A stretch of DNA of 64,000 nucleotides from SpSt-398 sp041752235 (GCA_041752235.1 JBGSHM010000015.1:147529-211528), one strand, 5' to 3'; counted from the stretch's first letter, positions 40,649 to 49,826 are shown. Numbers and translations are program-made. Notes: generated by a model from the sequence alone, not told the origin.

Positions 40649-43093
40649 ATGCGAATCATCCCATTTATCATCAGCACCGCCCTTACCGGTGGCCTGGTCT
40701 ACCTGCTCAACAACCCGATTGGTGAATCCATTCCCATGCCATTGGGTAAGTTTTTAAGTCCGCAACATGGGTTTTGGCAGAATGCCGAACCTACCGATGC
40801 GGATTACAGTACCGATCTGTCTCTGCCGGATATTGAAGGCAAGGCGGAGGTGTATCTCGATGAACGTCTGGTGCCCCATATTTTCGCCGACAATGAACGC
40901 GATGCCTATTTTGCACAAGGATACCTGCATGCGCGTTTTCGCCTGTTTCAAATGGACCTTCAGACCCTTGCGGCAGAAGGTAGAGCCAGTGAGATCGCCG
41001 GAGAGAAAGCCGTGCGGTTCGATCGGGAGCAACGTCGCCTCGGCATGAAGTATGCCGCCGAGAATGCGCTACAGGCCATCGGAACCAGCGATACTAAATT
41101 TGCGTTTGATGCTTATACGGCCGGCGTAAATGCCTATATCTCCTCGTTGACCGAAAGCCAATTGCCCCTCGAATACAAGATCCTCAATTTTAAACCGGAG
41201 AAATGGACCAATTACCGCACAGCTCTGCTGTTGAAGATGATGGCAAAAATGCTTTCGTCTGGTACGGAAAGTGATCTGGCCCATACCAATGCCAAAACAG
41301 TTTTTTCTGATGCCGAATTGAAAGCCCTCTATCCGCAGGTGAATGATTCGTTGATGCCCATCGTTCCAGCTGGAACAGCTTTTGCCACACCGGGTATCGT
41401 TCCAATAAAGCCGGCTATTGCTGATTCGCTTTACCTGGGTAATAAACAGGCAGTCAACATCACTGAAGTAAGCCGACCGGATAAAAATAACGGAAGCAAT
41501 AACTGGGTGGTATCCGGTAGTCGCACCGAATCGGGAGCCCCGATCCTTTGTAATGATCCTCACCTGGAACTATCCCTGCCTTCAATATGGTATGAACTTC
41601 AGGTCGTGACTCCCAAAAGCAATGCCTATGGTGTTTCGCTTCCCGGAAGCCCCTTTGTGATCATTGGGTTCAATGATAGCCTGGCCTGGGGTGTAACCAA
41701 TGCACAGCGGGATGTGAAAGATTATTTTGAAATTAAATTCAAGGATAATTCCAAAAAAGAATACTGGTTCAACGGACAATGGACCTCCACTACCTTAAAA
41801 CCTGAAGAGGTTAAGATAAAAGGCGGCAAAGTGGTCTATGACACCGTGGCTTATACCGTTTTTGGACCGGTAATGTATGATGAGAATTTTACCGATGACC
41901 TCACCGGTAACCGGAACCTTGCGGTGCGCTGGACAGCCCATGACCCCAGCAATGAAGGGTCAACTTTCTATTACCTGAACCAGGCAAAGAATTATGATGA
42001 GTATCTGGCTGCCATCAAAAACTTTCAATGTCCCGGACAAAACTTTGTATTTGCTTCCAAATCCGGAGACATTGCCATCTGGCAACAAGGTAAGTTTCCC
42101 GCGCGTTGGGATCGCCAGGGAATCTATGTGATGCCTGGAACGGATAGCAGCTTTATGTGGCAGGGTTTTATTCCCCAGGAAGAGAACCCGCACAGCAAGA
42201 ACCCCGCCCTGGGTTATTTGTTTAGTGCCAACCAACGCCCAGTGGATTCTACCTATCCCTATTTTATTCCCGGTTCTTACATTACCCCACGAGGTGTTAC
42301 CATTGCCAAACAGCTGGCCTCCATGGAAAAGGTAACGGTCAAGGATATGATGAGCCTGCAATTTAATTATCACAATTCGCTGGCATCTAGTCTCGTGCCG
42401 ATTCTACTTAAATATATTTGGGAGAATGATCTGAATTCAGAAGAACAAAGATTCCTCGAAATGATTAAGACCTGGGATCTCCGAGGTGACGCCGAATCCA
42501 AGGGGCAAACTGTATTCCAATGTTGGTATGACAGCCTGGAACAGGAGATCTGGAAAGATGATATTGGCCAAACAAAACCCATGACCCCATTGCCGGATGA
42601 GCAGGTAACCATCGAATGGTTGTTAAAAGACTCCGCGATGAAGTATGTGGACAACCGAAATACACCCGTGGTAGAGACCCTCCCGGATGTCATAACCATT
42701 TCCTTAAAGAAAACCATTCCGACCCTGCAAAAAGCAGAGGCCGAAAACCGCCTGAATTGGTCTGCTTTCAAAAACCCGACCGTATACCATTTGCTGAAAG
42801 AATCCCTGCTTCCATTCGCCAGAAAGGGTTTGCATGTTGGGGGTAGTGGATATATAGTAAATGCAATGACGCACAGCCACGGCCCAAGTTGGAGGATGAT
42901 CATTGATCTTTCCGGCAAAACAACAGGCTATGGAGTGTACCCGGGTGGGCAGAACGGAAATCCGGGCAGCCGCTTCTACGATAATTTTGTGGATACCTGG
43001 GTCGAGGGTAAATACAATACGCTCTGGTTCATGCACGAGGCCGATCGTACCAGTGATATGATCAAATGGAAAATAACATTTAGCAAGTCTTAA
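40649..43093 (+). CDS. Penicillin acylase family protein (Ntn hydrolase)
   Basis: An 814-residue exported or membrane-anchored hydrolase. The N-terminus has a hydrophobic segment (about 2-21). The precursor has the alpha-chain region LVPHIFADNERDAYFAQGYLHARFRLFQMDLQ, the linker, and then NNGSNNWVVSG, where Ser283 would become the N-terminal nucleophile after self-cleavage. The beta chain has the typical LCNDPHLELSLPSIWYEL and AWGVTNAQRDVKDYFEI. Members deacylate beta-lactams, acyl-homoserine lactones or other amides; the substrate here is unknown, so a quorum-quenching role is only a possibility. The next gene starts 9 bp after. Confidence 0.9.
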   Translation: MRIIPFIISTALTGGLVYLLNNPIGESIPMPLGKFLSPQHGFWQNAEPTDADYSTDLSLPDIEGKAEVYLDERLVPHIFADNERDAYFAQGYLHARFRLFQMDLQTLAAEGRASEIAGEKAVRFDREQRRLGMKYAAENALQAIGTSDTKFAFDAYTAGVNAYISSLTESQLPLEYKILNFKPEKWTNYRTALLLKMMAKMLSSGTESDLAHTNAKTVFSDAELKALYPQVNDSLMPIVPAGTAFATPGIVPIKPAIADSLYLGNKQAVNITEVSRPDKNNGSNNWVVSGSRTESGAPILCNDPHLELSLPSIWYELQVVTPKSNAYGVSLPGSPFVIIGFNDSLAWGVTNAQRDVKDYFEIKFKDNSKKEYWFNGQWTSTTLKPEEVKIKGGKVVYDTVAYTVFGPVMYDENFTDDLTGNRNLAVRWTAHDPSNEGSTFYYLNQAKNYDEYLAAIKNFQCPGQNFVFASKSGDIAIWQQGKFPARWDRQGIYVMPGTDSSFMWQGFIPQEENPHSKNPALGYLFSANQRPVDSTYPYFIPGSYITPRGVTIAKQLASMEKVTVKDMMSLQFNYHNSLASSLVPILLKYIWENDLNSEEQRFLEMIKTWDLRGDAESKGQTVFQCWYDSLEQEIWKDDIGQTKPMTPLPDEQVTIEWLLKDSAMKYVDNRNTPVVETLPDVITISLKKTIPTLQKAEAENRLNWSAFKNPTVYHLLKESLLPFARKGLHVGGSGYIVNAMTHSHGPSWRMIIDLSGKTTGYGVYPGGQNGNPGSRFYDNFVDTWVEGKYNTLWFMHEADRTSDMIKWKITFSKS

Positions 43094-43102
43094 AATACTT
43101 AC

Positions 43103-43447
43103 ATGAAATTTTTTGTAGCCATTCTCCTGACCGCCGCACTCGCTTTTATTGCAGGGTTGAAATTTCCCTGGTGGTGGATTTCCATTGTGGCCTTTATGGT
43201 GGCTGCGTTGGTACACCAAAAACCAGGAAAGGCATTTTTGTCCGGCTTTTTAGCCTTGTTTATTCTGTGGGGTATACTCGCTTTTCGCATTGATATGGCC
43301 AACCAGAGCATCCTCTCCAGGCGGATCGCCGAATTACTTCCGCTGCAAGGCAATAGTTACTTATTGATTCTTGTTACAGCCCTGGTGGGTGGTTTGGTGG
43401 CAGGCCTGGCTGCCTTGGGGGGAAGCTTTCTTCGACAAAGTAAATGA
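43103..43447 (+). CDS. Small membrane protein, four hydrophobic segments
   Basis: A 114-residue protein almost wholly made of hydrophobic helices (about 3-18, 22-38, 45-64 and 84-109). No named family is recognised; it resembles small Bacteroidota inner-membrane proteins of unknown role. It begins 9 bp after the penicillin acylase gene and is probably co-transcribed with it. A GC-rich hairpin at 43488-43512 follows. Confidence 0.65.
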   Translation: MKFFVAILLTAALAFIAGLKFPWWWISIVAFMVAALVHQKPGKAFLSGFLALFILWGILAFRIDMANQSILSRRIAELLPLQGNSYLLILVTALVGGLVAGLAALGGSFLRQSK

Positions 43448-43487
43448 TCGGTTGCACATCTGTTAAATCTAACCCAACTTTGAATAC

Positions 43488-43512
43488 AGCCGCGCAGGAT
43501 CTCTGCGCGGCT
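43488..43512 (+). terminator. GC-rich hairpin before the DUF5686 gene
   Basis: Perfect 10-bp arms AGCCGCGCAG (43488-43497) and CTGCGCGGCT (43503-43512), 5-nt loop, followed by ATTATTTT. It could terminate the acylase transcript. It could instead be a leader hairpin of the DUF5686 gene, because a near -7 element CAACTTTG lies just upstream, at 43475-43482. Confidence 0.6.
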
Positions 43513-43538
43513 ATTATTTTCGCCGGAACCTATACGCT

Positions 43539-46040
43539 ATGAGTCGATCTCTACTTCTGCTTCTTTTCAGCTTTATCTCTCTTTTCTCTTATGCCGGTCG
43601 AATATCCGGAACAGTCACCGATGAATCGGGGGCTGCACTTGGATTTGCTTCTATTTATATAAAAGGAACCACCCGGGGAACTACCGCTAACAGCCAGGGT
43701 AAATACTTTTTGAACCTCGATCCGGGTACGTACATCATCGTCTGTCAATATGTGGGCTTTCAGCGCCAGGAAAAGGAAGTCACCATAGGAGGGGAATCCG
43801 TGATTCAGGATTTTATACTCCCGATTCAACCTTCCACCTTGGGAGAAGTGGTGATCAAGAATGGAGAAGATCCTGCTTATGAGGTCATTCGCCAGGCGAT
43901 TCGAAAAAGGGATTTTTATAACAAACAGGTGGACTCCTTTGTGGTGGATGTGTATATCAAAGGACTGATGCGCTCAAGAGGTTTACCGAAGAAATTCTTT
44001 GGACAGGAAATTGAACGTGATTCGAGTGATGGATTGGATTCAATGGGTAGAGGAATCCTGTTTCTGTCAGAATCCGTAACCAGGGTATCCTATAAGGAAC
44101 CCAATAAGGTCAAGTTTGATGTGATCTCTTCCCGACAAAGCGGAGGGGGGATCGGTTTGAGTTTTCCCTTCTTTATCAGTTTTTACCAGAATAATGTGGT
44201 TCTGTTAGACAATGCAGTCAATAAAAGAGGATTTATTTCACCCATTGCAGATAATGCCCTGCACTATTATCGGTATAAATTGGAGGGCACTTTTTTTGAA
44301 GACAAGAAAATGATCAACCGGATCAAAGTGATTCCCCGCCGAAAAAATGAACCCCTTTTTTCCGGATACATCAACATCGTGGAAGATGACTGGCGGATAC
44401 ATAGTCTGGAGCTGCTCACAACCAAAGAATACCAGCTTGAATTATTGGATTCTCTCCGCGTAACCCAGGATCATGTCCCGGTATCTCCGGAAATTTGGCG
44501 TACCAAGAACCAGGTGATCTATCTGGCCACCAAAAAATTTGGGTTTGATATCACGGGAAACTTTGTCAATGTCTATAATGACTATGACCTCGACCCGGGC
44601 TTTACCAAAAAGACCTTTGGACGGGTGTTCATGAAATATGATAGCGCCTATAACAAGAAAGACAGTCTCTATTGGGATCAGATAAGACCGGTTCCCCTGG
44701 AGGCGGATGAGAAACAGGATTATAAATTCAAGGATTCCGTGGCAGTGATCGAAAGGGATTCGATGTTTTCCAGGGCCCGGTTGGATTCACTCCGAAAGAA
44801 TCAGAAGCCGGTTACCCTCAAGAACATCATCTGGTCGGGCACATACCGGAATATATACAATGCAAAATTTGTTGGTAATTACCGCATCGAACCCTTGCTC
44901 CCAAAACTGCAGTTCAACACCGTGGAGGGATTGGCAATGCAGGTAAACCAGCACTTCCGCATTTTCCCCCGAAAGGCAAAGCAGGAATATCGATTGGATT
45001 GGTTTACCCGGTATGGCTTTAGCAATGGGCACCTGAATTCATTTGCAGATTTCACTATACGACAACGGAGCCAGTCCTATAGAAACAGATACCTGAAATT
45101 CTCCGGTGGTAAACGCTTGTCGCAGTTTAACCAGGAAGAGCCCATTGATCCGTTATCCAATACGGTCTACACCCTGATTGCTAAAAAGAATTATGCAAAG
45201 TATTATGAGAACTGGTTTGGTGGCATTGAATACCACAATAGGTTTGAAAATGGACTGGACTGGAAGGTGAATCTGGTTTATGAGGATCGTTTGCCTGTTC
45301 AAAACAGCACCGATTTCTCCTTCTTCAATAAGGACAGGGTTATTTTGCCCAATCATCCGTATGAACTGGCCAGTATTCCTTTTAACAGGCATCAGGCCCT
45401 GGTGGCAGGCATTACGCTCCAGTATCAACCCGGTCAACGATATATCGAAATGCCACGGAATAAGATACCCATCGGGTCAAATTGGCCCACCTTTGAATTG
45501 CAGTACAACAAAGGGATAAATGACCTGGCCGGGAGTGATGTGGATTTTGATAAATGGAAATTCTCGGTGTTTGATAATATTAACCTGAAATTGAAAGGGG
45601 AGTTTCGGTATCGCCTGAGCATTGGTGGCTTCCTGAATGATAACCGGGTAGAGATTCCCGACCTGCAACATTTTAACGGAAACCAAACCTTTTACAATAC
45701 CAAATACCTGAATAGTTTTCAACTGGCCCCTTATTACAAATACAGTAATTCCGAAGCCTTCTATTTTGTCGGACATGCCGAGCACCACTTCAACGGACTT
45801 TTGACGAATAAGATCCCTTTATTCAACCGGCTTAAATGGAACCTGGTGGCAGGCGCCAACACATTTTATGTAAACAAGAATAATTACTATGTAGAGGGTT
45901 TTGCAGGGTTGGAGAATATCTTCAAGTTATTCCGGGTGGACTTTGTGACGGCCTGGCAACCTGGTACTGGAAACAGCTATGGAGTAAGGGTAGGACTGGG
46001 GGGGATATTTGATGGGCGCGTACGGTTCACCAGAGATTGA
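43539..46040 (+). CDS. DUF5686 protein with carboxypeptidase-regulatory-like domain
   Basis: An 833-residue exported outer-membrane protein. It has a signal peptide (about 1-19, ending FSYAG), a carboxypeptidase-regulatory-like domain (RISGTVTDESGAALGFASIYIKGTTRGTTANSQGKYFLNL, about 20-60), and then the DUF5686 part with EVIRQAIRKRDFYNKQVDSF, WRIHSLELLTTKEYQLELLDSL and a C-terminal barrel ending with VRVGLGGIFDGRVRFTRD. The family is common in Bacteroidota and its function is unknown; it is not coupled to a SusD or TonB gene here. Confidence 0.88.
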   Translation: MSRSLLLLLFSFISLFSYAGRISGTVTDESGAALGFASIYIKGTTRGTTANSQGKYFLNLDPGTYIIVCQYVGFQRQEKEVTIGGESVIQDFILPIQPSTLGEVVIKNGEDPAYEVIRQAIRKRDFYNKQVDSFVVDVYIKGLMRSRGLPKKFFGQEIERDSSDGLDSMGRGILFLSESVTRVSYKEPNKVKFDVISSRQSGGGIGLSFPFFISFYQNNVVLLDNAVNKRGFISPIADNALHYYRYKLEGTFFEDKKMINRIKVIPRRKNEPLFSGYINIVEDDWRIHSLELLTTKEYQLELLDSLRVTQDHVPVSPEIWRTKNQVIYLATKKFGFDITGNFVNVYNDYDLDPGFTKKTFGRVFMKYDSAYNKKDSLYWDQIRPVPLEADEKQDYKFKDSVAVIERDSMFSRARLDSLRKNQKPVTLKNIIWSGTYRNIYNAKFVGNYRIEPLLPKLQFNTVEGLAMQVNQHFRIFPRKAKQEYRLDWFTRYGFSNGHLNSFADFTIRQRSQSYRNRYLKFSGGKRLSQFNQEEPIDPLSNTVYTLIAKKNYAKYYENWFGGIEYHNRFENGLDWKVNLVYEDRLPVQNSTDFSFFNKDRVILPNHPYELASIPFNRHQALVAGITLQYQPGQRYIEMPRNKIPIGSNWPTFELQYNKGINDLAGSDVDFDKWKFSVFDNINLKLKGEFRYRLSIGGFLNDNRVEIPDLQHFNGNQTFYNTKYLNSFQLAPYYKYSNSEAFYFVGHAEHHFNGLLTNKIPLFNRLKWNLVAGANTFYVNKNNYYVEGFAGLENIFKLFRVDFVTAWQPGTGNSYGVRVGLGGIFDGRVRFTRD

Positions 46041-46051
46041 TCAATATATTA

Positions 46052-46097
46052 GTTTCTCGCAGCGCCCGCAACGCTCTTAGCGGACGCTGCGAGAAAC
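46052..46097. repeat. Palindrome of the TTTCTCGCAGCG family, copy 2
   Basis: Perfect 13-bp arms GTTTCTCGCAGCG (46052-46064) and CGCTGCGAGAAAC (46085-46097). The same arms recur at 48823-48869 with a different loop. It separates the DUF5686 gene from trhO. Confidence 0.75.
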
Positions 46098-46110
46098 CAA
46101 AAAACCGGGT

Positions 46111-46118
46111 TATTTTTG
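46111..46118 (+). promoter_or_regulatory. -7 element (TATTTTTG) for trhO
   Basis: An exact TAnnTTTG 4 bp upstream of the ATG at 46123. Confidence 0.55.
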
Positions 46119-46122
46119 CAGC

Positions 46123-47151
46123 ATGAAGGTGCTTCACAATCGAATCTCACGTAAAGAACTAAAAGAGCGTATTCTCAACGACCCTACGCCCCGGACCACC
46201 ATCTCCTTTTACCAATATTTTTTTATTGAGGATCCGCAGGCATTTCGCAATGCCCTTTACCTGCAATTGACCGAACTGGGGGTTCTCGGTCGTATCTATG
46301 TCGCCTCAGAGGGCATCAACGCTCAGATCAATGTTCCCACCGAAAACCTCGAAAAATTCCGCCAAACTTTGGATGCCATTCCCGGTTTGGAGAACTTGCG
46401 GCTTAATATCGCGGTGGATGACAATGGCAAATCCTTTTTTGTGTTGGATATAAAGGTCAAGCGAAGAATTGTGGCCGATGGGATCACCGATAAGGGATTT
46501 GATATGCAAAACAAGGGGCGATATGTAAATGCCGAAGAATTCAACCGGTTGACGGAGGACCCGGATACGGTCGTGATCGATATGCGAAACCATTATGAAT
46601 TTGAAGTGGGCCATTTTGATAAGGCGATCGAAATTCCAAGCGATACCTTTCGGGAGCAATTGCCCATGGCAGTGGATATGATGAAGGATAAGAAAGAGAA
46701 GAATATCATCATGTATTGCACCGGAGGGATCCGCTGTGAAAAGGCCAGCGCCTTTATGAAACACAAAGGATTTACCAATGTATTCCATCTGGAAGGAGGG
46801 ATCATTCACTATACCCGGCAGGCCCGGGAAAAAGGACTTCCCAATAAATTTATTGGAAAAAACTTTGTATTTGATGACCGCCTGGGTGAACGGATCTCAG
46901 GGGATGTGATCGCCCAATGCCACCAGTGCGGAAAGCCCTGTGATACGCACGTGAATTGCGTCAACGAGGCCTGCCATCTCCTTTTTATCCAATGTGAAGA
47001 ATGTAAGATAAAATATGAAGGTTGTTGCAGTACCGAATGCCAGGAGTTTATTCATCTTCCTGCAGAGATACAAAAAGAGAAAAGGAAGGGGATTGATAAG
47101 GGGAGGAATGTGTTTAATAAATCCCGGGCCAGGAAAACGATTAATAGATAA
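46123..47151 (+). CDS. trhO: tRNA uridine(34) hydroxylase TrhO (YceA)
   Basis: An oxygen-dependent tRNA hydroxylase that makes 5-hydroxyuridine at position 34. The 342-residue protein has the N-terminal acylphosphatase-like region (YVASEGINAQINVPTENLEKF), a central rhodanese domain with the active Cys199 in MYCTGGIRCEKASAF, and a C-terminal cysteine-rich zinc-binding region (CHQCGKPCDTHVNCVNEACHLLFIQCEECKIKYEGCC) as in the family. Its own -7 element lies at 46111-46118, and a palindrome at 47156-47222 follows the stop. Confidence 0.93.
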   Translation: MKVLHNRISRKELKERILNDPTPRTTISFYQYFFIEDPQAFRNALYLQLTELGVLGRIYVASEGINAQINVPTENLEKFRQTLDAIPGLENLRLNIAVDDNGKSFFVLDIKVKRRIVADGITDKGFDMQNKGRYVNAEEFNRLTEDPDTVVIDMRNHYEFEVGHFDKAIEIPSDTFREQLPMAVDMMKDKKEKNIIMYCTGGIRCEKASAFMKHKGFTNVFHLEGGIIHYTRQAREKGLPNKFIGKNFVFDDRLGERISGDVIAQCHQCGKPCDTHVNCVNEACHLLFIQCEECKIKYEGCCSTECQEFIHLPAEIQKEKRKGIDKGRNVFNKSRARKTINR

Positions 47152-47155
47152 GCAT

Positions 47156-47222
47156 TTTACCGCCAAGTCACGAGGGCGCAAAGTTTCGCTAAGCCCTTGC
47201 GCCCTTGCGACTTGGCGGTAAA
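47156..47222. terminator. Palindrome of the TTTTACCGCCA family, convergent junction
   Basis: Perfect 14-bp arms at 47156-47169 and 47209-47222, plus an inner perfect pair AGGGCGCAA (47173-47181) and TTGCGCCCT (47197-47205). This long hairpin lies between trhO and the lactonase gene and can act in both directions. Confidence 0.75.
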
Positions 47223-47228
47223 GAAAAA

Positions 47229-48341
47229 CTAATATACTACCCACGCCACACAAACCGGCTTTGGCACTTCAATCCGCTCTCCACTATCACTCAAAAATCC
47301 GGTTGCTTTATCTACTTTAAAAATAACCACGTTATTGCTGTTCTGGTTGGCGGCCAATAAAAACTTCCCTGTAGGGTCGAAATTAAAATTGCGGGGTGTT
47401 TTTCCTTCGGTGGACACATGATCAGCCAGCGACAACAATCCTGTTCCTTGCTGGATCTTGAAAATGCCAATCGTATTCGACTCGGCGCGGTTGGAGGCAT
47501 ACAGGTATTTCCCATCGGGAGAGACATGAATATCGGCACTGCCAGCGGGGCCAAGGTAGTCCAGCGGTTGAGCGGAAATATTCTGGCGCAGCAATAATGT
47601 TCCTTTTTGAAATTCATACACGGCGATCGTTCCGGTAAGTTCTTCCAACAGGTAAACAAATTTTCCATTGGGAGAGAAACTTAGGTGTCGGGGCCCTGCA
47701 CCAGCTTCGCTGGGTACAATGGGAGATTTTGCCGGGACAAGCGTTCCTTTCTTAGCATTAAAAGCATATACCCTCAGGATATCGGTTCCCAGATCAGGTA
47801 CGAGTAAGAACTTATTATCCGGGGAGAAAACTGTGGCGTGAACATGCGGCCCTTCCTGTCTTTCGGTATTAACACTGGAACCCTGATGCTGGATGACTTG
47901 AGAAGATTTACCCAAACTACCATCCTTTTGCACCGGGAAGAGTGCCAGTGTGCCACTGCTGTAATTCCCTACGGCCACCCACTTGCCTGTTTTATCAATG
48001 GCAATATAACAGGGATGATCCCCTTCTGAATCTACTTGATTCAATTGGGTAAGTGTACCGGTTGTCTTATTAAAGGAGTACGCACTCACCTTACCCGGTT
48101 TATCTTCATTTACTGCATACACAAAATCTCCATTCTTTGAAATCGCCAGGAAAGAGGGGTTGCTTGACTCCACCGTACTCACCAGTTCTGCTTTTCCTGT
48201 GTCCGTATTGAACCGGTAAACATAGATTCCCTTGCTGCCGGTACCCGTATAGGTTCCCAGGATCAAATAAGGCTGGTTGGATTGCGAACTAGCTTGAAGA
48301 AACAACAAAAGGCTGGTCAGCAAGGTGAGGGGTCTTCTCAT
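47229..48341 (-). CDS. Lactonase family beta-propeller protein (Pgl-like), exported
   Basis: A 370-residue protein with a signal peptide (about 1-19, ending LQASSQ) and repeated blades of a seven-bladed propeller. Segments such as ILGTYTGTGSKGIYVYRFNTDTG, FLAISKNGDFVYAVNED, PHVHATVFSPDNKFLLVPDLG, GPRHLSFSPNGKFVYLLEEL and TPRNFNFDPTGKFLLAANQNSN are the YbhE/Pgl (6-phosphogluconolactonase) type. An exported location argues against a role in the cytoplasmic pentose phosphate pathway; the substrate could be an extracellular sugar lactone or the protein may be non-enzymatic. Confidence 0.85.
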   Translation of the reverse strand: MRRPLTLLTSLLLFLQASSQSNQPYLILGTYTGTGSKGIYVYRFNTDTGKAELVSTVESSNPSFLAISKNGDFVYAVNEDKPGKVSAYSFNKTTGTLTQLNQVDSEGDHPCYIAIDKTGKWVAVGNYSSGTLALFPVQKDGSLGKSSQVIQHQGSSVNTERQEGPHVHATVFSPDNKFLLVPDLGTDILRVYAFNAKKGTLVPAKSPIVPSEAGAGPRHLSFSPNGKFVYLLEELTGTIAVYEFQKGTLLLRQNISAQPLDYLGPAGSADIHVSPDGKYLYASNRAESNTIGIFKIQQGTGLLSLADHVSTEGKTPRNFNFDPTGKFLLAANQNSNNVVIFKVDKATGFLSDSGERIEVPKPVCVAWVVY

Positions 48342-48457
48342 GATCTGTTAAAGGCTTTAAGAATTGAGTTACGAATTTAACATCTTGTCATCAAACCCTG
48401 GCCCGGGTTTTTCATCTTATGTATAAATACAATTTCTGAACATAAAAAACACCAGCT

Positions 48458-48820
48458 ATGAAACGAATTTTTACCCTCTCGCTTTTACTTATCGGTTTAA
48501 CCGTTCTTTTGGGTGCTTGTACCAAACGGGGATTTTATGAGGATGAAGAGTACTGGCTGCGGCAGGAACGAGGTGTTGTAGTCTATAGCAGCGATTATTG
48601 CAACTATTTTGTGGTGGAAACCTTTGACGGATACACCATACTGCGCGCTTCAGGTGGGTTTATGCCTTTTGAAGGGGATGTGGTCTATGGCGACCTGAGT
48701 TATTATGGGTACGGTACTTTTTACAATTTTACTTCGGGACGTACCTTCCAAGGAACCGTGACTGATTATTGGTTGAACTATTTTACGGCTCAGGATAAGA
48801 TCGATTATTATTGCTATTAG
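48458..48820 (+). CDS. Small lipoprotein, unknown function
   Basis: A 120-residue protein with a lipoprotein signal: hydrophobic residues about 3-18 and the lipobox LLGAC with Cys21. The mature part is rich in Tyr, Phe, Asp and Glu (VVYSSDYCNYFVVETFDGYTILRASGG), and has little recognisable domain. It is probably an outer- or inner-membrane lipoprotein. It is followed by the palindrome at 48823 and the convergent purC gene. No family is recognised. Confidence 0.7.
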   Translation: MKRIFTLSLLLIGLTVLLGACTKRGFYEDEEYWLRQERGVVVYSSDYCNYFVVETFDGYTILRASGGFMPFEGDVVYGDLSYYGYGTFYNFTSGRTFQGTVTDYWLNYFTAQDKIDYYCY

Positions 48821-48822
48821 AC

Positions 48823-48869
48823 GTTTCTCGCAGCGTTCGCCGCGCTTCTTAGCGAGCGCTGCGAGAAAC
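48823..48869. repeat. Palindrome of the TTTCTCGCAGCG family, copy 3, convergent junction
   Basis: Perfect 13-bp arms GTTTCTCGCAGCG (48823-48835) and CGCTGCGAGAAAC (48857-48869), identical to those at 46052-46097, with a different loop. It lies between the small lipoprotein gene and purC. Confidence 0.75.
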
Positions 48870-48875
48870 CTATAT

Positions 48876-49808
48876 TTAACCTGCTTTAAGTTTTTCTAAA
48901 CTTTCAATCACTTTTGATTCCATCTCAGATTCACTCCATTCTTCTGGCTTGAAAGGCTCGCCGATTACTTTTTCGTAAAGTTCAATATACCGTTGCGAGA
49001 TCTCCTTTACCCATTCATCCGACATATCCGGTACGGCTTGCCCTTCCTTTCCCATAAACCCATTTGCGATCAGCCATTCCCGCACAAACTCCTTACTCAA
49101 TTGTTTTTGTCTTTCTCCTGATGCCTGTCTTTCAGTAAAACCATCCGCATAGAAATATCGGGAGCTGTCAGGGGTATGGATCTCATCCATTAAAACGACC
49201 TCTCCATCTAATTTGCCAAATTCATATTTGGTATCTGCCAGGATCAAGCCCTGCCGGGCGGCAATGTCTTTTCCTCGTTCAAAAAGTTGCAGCGTATATT
49301 TTTCCAATATGGCCCATTCTTCAGGGGTGGCCAACCCTTTTTCGATGATCTCTGCCGGACTGATATCCTCATCATGCCCTTCTTCCGCTTTGGTGGAAGG
49401 AGTGATGATGGGGTCGGGGAAAAAGTCATTCTCCTTCATCCCTTCAGGCATTGCGGCTCCACAGAGCACCCTTTTGCCCGATTGGTAGGTACGCCAGGAA
49501 TGTCCCGTCAGGTTCCCCCGGACTACCATTTCGATCCGGAAAGGGATACATTTTTTTCCCACTGATACCTGGGGAGCGGGGGTATCAACCAGCCAGTTAG
49601 GACAAATGTCCCGGGTGGCATTCAACATGTGGGCGGCGATCTGGTTCAACACCTGGCCTTTGAACGGAATGGGGCGGGGGAGGATCACGTCAAACGCAGA
49701 AATACGATTGCTGGCGACCATGACCAGCCACGTATCGGCGATCGTGTAAACGTCCCGGACCTTGCCCCGGTAGAAGGCCGTTTGCGATGGAAAATGTAGG
49801 GGTGACAT
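48876..49808 (-). CDS. purC: Phosphoribosylaminoimidazole-succinocarboxamide synthase PurC
   Basis: PurC (SAICAR synthetase) joins CAIR and aspartate with ATP in de novo purine synthesis. The 310-residue protein starts MSPLHFPSQTAFYRGKVRDVYTI, where YRGKVRDVY is the ATP-binding strand and loop, and has LVDTPAPQ, RIEMVVRGNLTGHSWRTYQSGK, AEEGHDEDIS and DTKYEFGKLDGEVVLMDEIHTPDSSRY. It is the longer SAICAR synthetase form. ATG at 49808 is supported by the -7 element at 49827-49834. purM, another purine gene, is 8 kb away. Confidence 0.95.
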   Translation of the reverse strand: MSPLHFPSQTAFYRGKVRDVYTIADTWLVMVASNRISAFDVILPRPIPFKGQVLNQIAAHMLNATRDICPNWLVDTPAPQVSVGKKCIPFRIEMVVRGNLTGHSWRTYQSGKRVLCGAAMPEGMKENDFFPDPIITPSTKAEEGHDEDISPAEIIEKGLATPEEWAILEKYTLQLFERGKDIAARQGLILADTKYEFGKLDGEVVLMDEIHTPDSSRYFYADGFTERQASGERQKQLSKEFVREWLIANGFMGKEGQAVPDMSDEWVKEISQRYIELYEKVIGEPFKPEEWSESEMESKVIESLEKLKAG

Positions 49809-49826
49809 AGACGGTTGGAATTGCCG

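Noticed and set aside
40649..43093. Treating the penicillin acylase family gene as an antibiotic-resistance gene
   Set aside because: The family is broad and its natural substrates are mostly unknown; nothing here shows beta-lactam specificity.
41069..43219. Several long minus-strand frames opposite the penicillin acylase gene
   Set aside because: They have no recognisable domains and arise from codon bias of the acylase gene.
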